From the NCBI GenBank assembly GCA_002336765.1, contig DDES01000060.1, positions 1 through 17,717 of the forward strand: a stretch of DNA of 17,717 bases. Reading direction: 5' to 3'. The DNA is from Novosphingobium sp. UBA1948. Its GTDB lineage: Bacteria > Pseudomonadota > Alphaproteobacteria > Sphingomonadales > Sphingomonadaceae. The stretch's first letter is position 1. The number at the start of each line of letters is the position of its first letter. This document shows, in pieces, positions 12,703-17,717 of the stretch. A model generated the notes under the pieces. That model made no database searches. It was not told the DNA's origin and was given only the letters and a program-made list of their open reading frames with translations. The translations under genes were made by a program, and so were the position numbers.

Positions 12703-14790
12703 TCAGTGCTTCAGCCAGCGGTCAAGCCAGTGCAGCACGGTGCTGTGCCATTGCAGCGAGTTCTTGGGCTTCAGCACCCAATGGTTCTCGTCGGGGAAAA
12801 CCAGCAACTGTGCAGGCACATTGCGCCGCTGGAGCGCGGTGAAGGCGGCAAGCCCCTGCGTATAGGGGATGCGGAAGTCCTTCTCGCTGGTGATGACCAG
12901 CATTGGCGTCTTCCACTTGTCGACATGGTTCACCGGATTCCAGCGCTCGTATTCCTGCGGCGCCTCGAAATAGGCGTGGCCGCCATGTTCCCATTCGTCG
13001 AACCACAATTCGTCGGTTTCATAGGCCATGGCGCGGGCGTCGAACACACCGTCATGCTGGACAATGCAGCGGAAACGGTCGGCCCATTGGCCCTCGATCC
13101 AGTTCATCATATAGCCGCCATAGGACGCGCCCAGCGCGCAGACCTTGCCACCATCAAGGCTGGCGTCCTTGCCCAGCGCGGCGGCGAGGCCCTTTTGCAG
13201 ATCCTCCAGCGGCCATCCGCCCCAATTGCGGTTGATCGCATCGGTGAAGGCCTGACCATAGCCGGTCGAGCCGTGGAAATCGACGCTGACCACCGCGTAA
13301 CCCTGCGAGGCGAACACACGCGGGTTCCAGCGGAAGGACCAGCCATCGTTGAACGAGCCCTGCGGCCCGCCATGCACAAAGAGCAGCACTGGCAGTTTAC
13401 CGCTGGCGCCTCCGGAGATGCCGGCGGGCTTGTAGACCATGCCGTGCACCGTATCGGCATTGGCGCCGGTGAAGCTGAAGCGCTCGACGCTGACGGCGGG
13501 GAAGGCGGCCAGCGTCGCATCATTGGCGTGGCTGAGCGCGGTGGTCTTGCCGCCCTGTGTCCGATAGATTTCCGAGGGGCCGGAGGCGCTGTCGCGGGCG
13601 AACAAAAAGCCATCTTTCGCGAGCGGCTGGATCGCGCTGATATGCCCCTCGCGCGCGCCCTCCACCAGTTTTAGGCGCTCGACCTTGCCGCTCTTGATGT
13701 CGATGCGGAAGGCGGGGTGATCGAGCACATCATCGGCTGTGGTGATCAGCGCCTTGCTGTCGGGTGTCCATGCCAGCGAGGCAGCGGAACGGTCCCATGC
13801 GGCAGTCAGCGGTCTGACCTCGCCGGTCTTCAGGTTGCGCAGCATGACCACCAGCCGGTCCGACTCATAACCGGGCCGGGCCATCGCGGCATAGGCCAGC
13901 CATTGTCCGTCGGGCGAGGGGGCGGGGGCCGTGTCCGTGGCCTTGTTGCCAAAACTGAGGTTAACGGGCGCCTTGCCATCCAGCTTCGATTGCCAGATGT
14001 CGATATTGGTCGAGCGCGGCTCGTCGCGCGTGCTCTGGCGTGCCGCGAAATAGACGCTTTGCGAATCAGCGCTCCACGCGAAATCCTCCGCGCCGCCATA
14101 GGGTTTGGTCGGCATGTCGCCGGTGAACAGCATTTCGCTGCCATCAATCGCTACGCCTTCGCCCGCAATCGCGCCATCCGCGCCCAGCGTGAAGGCGAAG
14201 GCGCGGTTATAGGCATCGGGCTTGGCCCATGTGTCCCAGTGGCGGACGAAGCCTACGCCATCGGGATAGAGCCGGCCCGAACCGGCGGCGGCATCGGCGG
14301 CGGGTGCTGTGCAATCGAACGAGCCGCAGGAGCGCGCGAGTTCTGCCCAGACCACCAAGCGTTTGCCATCGGGCGAGAGCAGGAAGCCGTCCACGCCGGT
14401 CTTGAAATGGCTCACCTGCACCGGTTGGGCATCGGGTTGGGTGAGGTCGAGCGACCACAGCTGGTCGCTGCCCGATTGGCCGGACAGGAAGGTCAGGCGT
14501 TTACCGTCGGCGCTGAGGCTCGGGCTGGTTTCATTGGCGCCTGCCAGATCGGCAATCCGCGCGGGCGCCGCGCCTTTGCGCGCGATCCACAGGCCGGTGC
14601 TGCGCTTATAGCTGACCGGATCGGTGTCGGTCTGCTGCCACACCACGACACTGCCATCGGCGCTGGCCACCGGGGCGGTAACGCGGGCGAGGGTGACAAG
14701 ATCCTGCGGGGTGAAGCTGGCCGCCAGCGCGGGTGTGGCGACACAAAGCGAAAGCGCCGTTGCAAGGCGCCGAAAGCGGGTGGTGATCAT
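12703..14790 (-). CDS. S9 family prolyl oligopeptidase / aminopeptidase
   Basis: A 695-residue serine peptidase. Residues 1-23 form a signal peptide (ending TPALAA), so it is exported. A beta-propeller of WD40-like/PD40 repeats (repeated SPDGKRL, SADGKRL, SPDGQWL motifs) spans about residues 40-400, and the alpha/beta-hydrolase domain occupies about 440-695. The catalytic triad is S556 (GASYGGY), D638 (SEKDFRIPY) and H670 (ENHWV). It probably trims dipeptides or acylated peptides in the periplasm. The ATG at 14790 starts the signal peptide; an upstream ATG at 14826 abuts the previous gene. No strong Shine-Dalgarno is visible. Confidence 0.93.
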   Translation of the reverse strand: MITTRFRRLATALSLCVATPALAASFTPQDLVTLARVTAPVASADGSVVVWQQTDTDPVSYKRSTGLWIARKGAAPARIADLAGANETSPSLSADGKRLTFLSGQSGSDQLWSLDLTQPDAQPVQVSHFKTGVDGFLLSPDGKRLVVWAELARSCGSFDCTAPAADAAAGSGRLYPDGVGFVRHWDTWAKPDAYNRAFAFTLGADGAIAGEGVAIDGSEMLFTGDMPTKPYGGAEDFAWSADSQSVYFAARQSTRDEPRSTNIDIWQSKLDGKAPVNLSFGNKATDTAPAPSPDGQWLAYAAMARPGYESDRLVVMLRNLKTGEVRPLTAAWDRSAASLAWTPDSKALITTADDVLDHPAFRIDIKSGKVERLKLVEGAREGHISAIQPLAKDGFLFARDSASGPSEIYRTQGGKTTALSHANDATLAAFPAVSVERFSFTGANADTVHGMVYKPAGISGGASGKLPVLLFVHGGPQGSFNDGWSFRWNPRVFASQGYAVVSVDFHGSTGYGQAFTDAINRNWGGWPLEDLQKGLAAALGKDASLDGGKVCALGASYGGYMMNWIEGQWADRFRCIVQHDGVFDARAMAYETDELWFDEWEHGGHAYFEAPQEYERWNPVNHVDKWKTPMLVITSEKDFRIPYTQGLAAFTALQRRNVPAQLLVFPDENHWVLKPKNSLQWHSTVLHWLDRWLKH

Positions 14791-14826
14791 GGGCGGCAGG
14801 CTAGCGCGTCTGCGCCGTGCCTGCAA

Positions 14827-15225
14827 TCAACCCTTCTTGCCGACGATCCGCGCGATTTCCTCGGCCACCAGCCGCTCCACCATCGGGGGCAGGTGCTTGT
14901 CCAGCCATTCGGCGAGAGCAGGGCGCAACATCTCGCGCACCAGACCTTCGAGCGAGGTTTCGCCCGAGCGCACGATCTGCGGCGCGGCGCGCGGGGCGGC
15001 CATCATCGCCAGCGCCTCAAGCGATTCGCGCATCGACTGGCGGGCATCCTCGCCCAGCAGGGCATCGGCATCATCCTCCACCGTATCGGCCAGATCGAGA
15101 ATGTCCTCGTCCTCCACCACGCGGGGTGTGCGCAGAGGGGCGGCGGCAGGCTTGCTGTCGCGCGCGATCACTTTCTTGATCGAGGAGAGAATGTCCTCCA
15201 CCGACGGTTCGCCCTGATGGCGCAT
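14827..15225 (-). CDS. PopZ-like polar organising protein (DUF2497)
   Basis: A 132-residue protein with the DUF2497/PopZ layout: an N-terminal helix (EPSVEDILSSIKKVIARD, residues 5-22), a flexible acidic linker rich in Asp and Glu (about 36-60), and a C-terminal helical oligomerisation region ending LVAEEIARIVGKKG. In Caulobacter, PopZ forms a polar network that anchors ParB-parS origins and recruits cell-cycle regulators. This copy is shorter than the Caulobacter protein. The ATG at 15225 is preferred because MRHQGEPSVEDI matches family starts; the frame is open to 15267. Its origin-proximal position and neighbouring tolC suit the family. Function here is by homology. Confidence 0.88.
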   Translation of the reverse strand: MRHQGEPSVEDILSSIKKVIARDSKPAAAPLRTPRVVEDEDILDLADTVEDDADALLGEDARQSMRESLEALAMMAAPRAAPQIVRSGETSLEGLVREMLRPALAEWLDKHLPPMVERLVAEEIARIVGKKG

Positions 15226-15291
15226 ACTGGTCCCAACCCCTGTTAAGCACAATCGCGGCAGAATCACGGAAGCCTTGCGACTCCGCCCGCA

Positions 15292-16734
15292 TCACGGATT
15301 TGGACCGCTCACCGCTTTGGTGTCAACCGTGCGTGTGGGGATGCCTGCGCCCTGCACACCATCGCCGCCCCAGTCGGTCAGCTCGCCACGCGCCGAACGG
15401 TAATGCGACTCGGGATCATAGAGCGTGCCACCGTCCAGCCCGAGATCTTTGGCCCCTGCCCGCCCGATGGCGGAAAGCAGCGAGAATCCGGCGACATAGG
15501 CGTTGCGCTTGGCGGTCACCAACTGCACCTGCGCGTTCACCAGTTCCTGCTCGGCGTTGAGGATGTCGAGCACGGTGCGGCTGCCCACGCTGTTTTCCGC
15601 GCGCACCCCGCGCAGCGACAGTTCCGCCGCCTCGACCGCCGTGGTGGTGCTGGCGACAATCTCGCCCGCCGCGCGATAGGAGGCAAAGGCGGCGCGCACG
15701 CTGGCGATTACCTGCCGCTCCGCCGCGATTTCCTGATCCAGCGCCTGACCCTCGCGGGCCTGTGCCTGCTTGATCTGGGCGCTGGGCCGTCCACCCTGAT
15801 AGAGCGGAATGGTGGCGCGCAGGCTGACATCGCTGGTGGTCACGCTTTCTGGCAGCGTGCTTTTCGGCACGCCCGCCACCGAGAGCGAGTTGAGATAGTT
15901 GGTGTAGCCGCCATTGGCCACGATCGACAATTTGGGCAGGCGCGAGGCGCGCGCCGCGCTGGTGTCGAAACCGGCGGCCTTGCTGCGCTCCTGCGCGGCC
16001 AGCAGGTCGGGATTATGCTCCAGCGCATAGGCCACGGCCTCGTCGGGCGAGGCGGGCAGTGCAGGCAGCGCGGGCGGCGGGGCAAGTGCCACCGGCTCCT
16101 TGCCCACCAACTGGATGTAGGTCTCGCGCGCCTGCACGGCGGCGGCCTCGGCGCTGCGCAGATTGCCCTGTGCCAGCGCGAGGCGGGATTGCGACTGCGC
16201 CACATCGGTGCGCGTCACATCGCCGATCTGGAACCGGTCGCCCGTGGCCTTGAGGTTGGTTTGCAGCGTTTGCACCTGCGCGCGGTTCAGCCTCACCGTT
16301 GCCTCGGTGCGGATCACATCGAGATAGGCGGCCACCGTCTGGGCGAAAATATTGGCCTCGGTGGCGCGCAGATCGTTGCGGCCCGCCACCACGCGGGTAT
16401 CGGCGGCGCGAATCGCATTGCGCACCGCACCGCCATTATACAGCGGCACCGACATCGTGCCGGTCACCGCCAGCATGCGCGGCAGATCGGTGCTGGCCAG
16501 CGTACTTTGCCGGACATATTCGGTTTCACTGGCGATGGCGCTTACCGAAGGCAATCCGTCGGCCCGCGCCAGCGGAACGCCCGCATCGGTGGCGCGCAAT
16601 TGCTCGCGCGCGGCCAGCAGGGTCGGGTTGCCGGTGTAGGCGGCGGCCAGTGCATCACGCAAATCCTCCGCGCTGGCAGGCCCAGCCGACAGAGCGAAAG
16701 CGGCCGCACCGGCCAGAAGGCAACCCTTGTGCAT
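15292..16734 (-). CDS. tolC: TolC-family outer membrane efflux/secretion channel
   Basis: A 480-residue outer membrane factor that trimerises into a channel-tunnel for type I secretion or RND efflux. Residues 1-22 form a signal peptide (ending PASA). Two OEP repeats cover about residues 25-225 and 240-445, each with long Ala/Gln-rich helices (TQSQ-like AQSQSRLALAQGNL; QAQAREGQALDQEI). SVPLYNGG and IPLYQGGRPSA are the paired beta-strand segments. The C-terminal tail after about 445 is Pro/Gly-rich. It starts five bases after the PCMT-like gene; in many alphaproteobacteria these two genes are adjacent. Confidence 0.94.
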   Translation of the reverse strand: MHKGCLLAGAAAFALSAGPASAEDLRDALAAAYTGNPTLLAAREQLRATDAGVPLARADGLPSVSAIASETEYVRQSTLASTDLPRMLAVTGTMSVPLYNGGAVRNAIRAADTRVVAGRNDLRATEANIFAQTVAAYLDVIRTEATVRLNRAQVQTLQTNLKATGDRFQIGDVTRTDVAQSQSRLALAQGNLRSAEAAAVQARETYIQLVGKEPVALAPPPALPALPASPDEAVAYALEHNPDLLAAQERSKAAGFDTSAARASRLPKLSIVANGGYTNYLNSLSVAGVPKSTLPESVTTSDVSLRATIPLYQGGRPSAQIKQAQAREGQALDQEIAAERQVIASVRAAFASYRAAGEIVASTTTAVEAAELSLRGVRAENSVGSRTVLDILNAEQELVNAQVQLVTAKRNAYVAGFSLLSAIGRAGAKDLGLDGGTLYDPESHYRSARGELTDWGGDGVQGAGIPTRTVDTKAVSGPNP

Positions 16735-16739
16735 GGGAT

Positions 16740-17345
16740 TTAGAAACTCCAGCGTTTCGGCGCCGCGAATTCGGGGATGGCGGGAATGCCCATTTCACCC
16801 AGCGGCAGGAAGGATACCGTGCCGCCGGTCTTGCGGCCAATGGCCAGACGCGACACGTTCTTGTTGAACAGACCGGTGACGATACGGCCACCCTCGGCCA
16901 GCGCGTCGACCAGCGTCTGCGGCACTTCGCCCGCCGCGCCATCGACGATCACGAGGCTGTAGTCGCTGCCCGCCACGGCCTTGGCAGCATCGGCGGCATC
17001 CACCGTGTCGAGCGAACCGACCAGCGGGCGCAGCACTTCGGCCAGATAGTTCGAACCGGCGGTAACCACCAGGGCCTTGTCACCCTTCACCGGCTCGCCA
17101 GCGGCCAGCGCCTTGCCCGTGTAGAGCGGCGGCGTGGCAAAGCGGCCATTGCCCAGCGGGATGGCGCGGTCGATATAGGCGTGGGCGCGATGGTCGGCAG
17201 GAATGAAATCCTCGCGCGCGACGGCGGCGATGGCCGAGAGCACCCACGGCTCGTTTACGCCGCTGGTGCGCAGCTGGCTTTCGATCATCGCGCGGCGGGC
17301 GGTTCCGGCCTCGGCGCCCTTGGGTGCGTAGTGGATTTCGCTCAT
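16740..17345 (-). CDS. Divergent protein-L-isoaspartate O-methyltransferase-like protein
   Basis: A 201-residue member of the PCMT family by overall layout: RRAMIESQLRTSGV near residues 17-30, VAREDFIPADHR (42-53), and VIVDGAAGEVPQTLVDALAEGG (122-143, motifs II/III). The expected motif I glycine loop (EIGTGSGYQ-like) reads VVTAGSNYLAEVL (93-105), and the usual active-site ISQP segment reads ATPPLYTG (70-77). S-adenosylmethionine binding and repair activity are therefore uncertain. AAGGACG lies about nine bases before the ATG. It heads the operon with tolC, suggesting an envelope-related rather than a repair role. Confidence 0.85.
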   Translation of the reverse strand: MSEIHYAPKGAEAGTARRAMIESQLRTSGVNEPWVLSAIAAVAREDFIPADHRAHAYIDRAIPLGNGRFATPPLYTGKALAAGEPVKGDKALVVTAGSNYLAEVLRPLVGSLDTVDAADAAKAVAGSDYSLVIVDGAAGEVPQTLVDALAEGGRIVTGLFNKNVSRLAIGRKTGGTVSFLPLGEMGIPAIPEFAAPKRWSF

Positions 17346-17369
17346 GGATTCACGTCCTTGAATGATGGC

Positions 17370-17389
17370 TGTATTGCATAGTTAATACA
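17370..17389. promoter_or_regulatory. Dyad and candidate promoter upstream of the PCMT-like gene
   Basis: TGTATT (17370-17375) and AATACA (17384-17389) form a 6-bp inverted repeat with an 8-base spacer. On the minus strand TTGCGT (17398-17393) lies 17 bases before AATACA (17375-17370), so the dyad would overlap the -10 region of a promoter for PCMT-tolC. Sequence-only inference. Confidence 0.3.
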
Positions 17390-17575
17390 CTAACGCAATG
17401 GCCCAAGTTGTTTGGTCGCGCTTCTAGGCCAAGCGCGCCCTATTCGCCAAGCGCTTTTGCCCTGATTCGCCCCCGAAATGTACCGCCAGAGGGCGCAACT
17501 TTGGTCGGGTGTGGCGTTTGTGCTTGGCGCGGGGCGCCGGGCGTGATTAAGGGCATTCGCAAAGCCCACACATAC

Positions 17576-17592
17576 GCATGCGCGCCGCATGC
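17576..17592 (+). promoter_or_regulatory. Leader hairpin before the fumarate hydratase gene
   Basis: GCATGCG (17576-17582) and CGCATGC (17586-17592) pair perfectly around a CGC loop, eight bases before the AAGGA Shine-Dalgarno at 17601. A second short inverted repeat, GGCGC-GGG-GCGCC, is at 17526-17538. Either could modulate translation or bind a regulator. Confidence 0.4.
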
Positions 17593-17614
17593 CCAATCGC
17601 AAGGAAGCACCCCG

Positions 17615-17717
17615 ATGGCTGAATTGGTGACGATCCGCGAAGCTGACCTGATCGAGAGCGTGGCCGACGCGCTCCAGTATATCAGCTATTATCACCCGAT
17701 GGACTATATCCGCGCGC
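17615..17717 (+). CDS. Class I fumarate hydratase (5' end only)
   Basis: Only the first 34 codons are in the window. The start MAELVTIREADLIESVADAL and the following QYISYYHPMDYIRA match the N-terminus of Fe-S-dependent class I fumarases (FumA/FumB type), which interconvert fumarate and malate in the TCA cycle. An AAGGA Shine-Dalgarno lies nine bases before the ATG. It is divergent from the PCMT-like gene over 269 bp. The cluster-ligand cysteines are outside the window, so the call rests on a short stretch. Confidence 0.8.
   Translation, partial: MAELVTIREADLIESVADALQYISYYHPMDYIRA

Noticed and set aside
13717..15246. A 509-codon open frame on the plus strand across the S9 peptidase and PopZ-like genes
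   Set aside because: It is antisense to well-supported proteins, has no recognisable domain, and its His/Gly/Arg-rich composition is the usual shadow of high-GC third positions on the coding strand.
15403..17381. Long plus-strand open frames across tolC and the PCMT-like gene
   Set aside because: Antisense shadows of tolC and the PCMT-like gene, low-complexity Arg/Gly/His composition, no start context or family resemblance.
1..17717. CRISPR array, tRNA/rRNA genes, insertion sequence, prophage or defence island
   Set aside because: No regularly spaced repeats, RNA-gene signatures, transposase, integrase or known defence proteins are visible. Nearly all coding space is assigned to core or widespread families.

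Overview
The window is a GC-rich alphaproteobacterial chromosome segment, most likely from a sphingomonad (Sphingomonadales, Novosphingobium/Sphingobium-like; inferred from gene order and protein flavour, not tested). Genes are dense, with no phage, insertion sequence, tRNA, rRNA or CRISPR array. Its main interest is that it appears to hold the chromosome's replication origin and part of the segregation apparatus.

Left arm (1-2675, minus strand): the 5' three quarters of rho, then hemJ and hemE, which overlap by 22 bp. A 327-bp gap (2676-3002) separates hemE from the divergent ppsR gene. This is the same junction (hemE next to the DUF299/RP001 gene) that carries the origin in Caulobacter and Rickettsia. 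The gap holds an AT-rich patch, several DnaA-box-like 9-mers in both orientations, three GANTC sites and a repeated TGCCCGATT motif. Two parS-like palindromes lie inside coding sequence 1.2 kb (in maf) and 5.2 kb (in a thioesterase gene) to the right. A PopZ-like (DUF2497) polar organiser gene sits 12 kb to the right.

Right arm (3003-9502, plus strand): ppsR-maf-aroE-coaE is a tightly overlapping run followed by dnaQ. Then come hpf (ribosome hibernation), ptsN (nitrogen PTS IIA), a PaaI-type thioesterase, a DUF1491 gene and a secreted SleB-like cell wall hydrolase with a clear intrinsic terminator.

Middle (9503-11864): a convergent junction contains two inverted copies of a roughly 100-bp palindromic element; a third copy lies between hemJ and rho. 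Then, on the minus strand, come xth, an ErpA/IscA-type Fe-S carrier and a two-CBS-domain protein. A small two-helix membrane protein is on the plus strand.

Right end (11887-17345, minus strand): a probable operon reads from right to left: a divergent PCMT-like protein, a TolC-family outer membrane protein, PopZ-like, an S9 prolyl oligopeptidase, a 4HBT thioesterase and a thioredoxin-like [2Fe-2S] ferredoxin. The first codons of a class I fumarate hydratase begin divergently at the right edge.

The genes flanking the origin are transcribed away from it on both sides, co-directional with replication; the block from about 9.8 to 17.3 kb mostly opposes it. The least explained items are the palindromic repeat family (with covarying stem bases), a 12-bp all-GC hairpin directly before the Fe-S carrier gene, and a PCMT-like protein with changed signature motifs.
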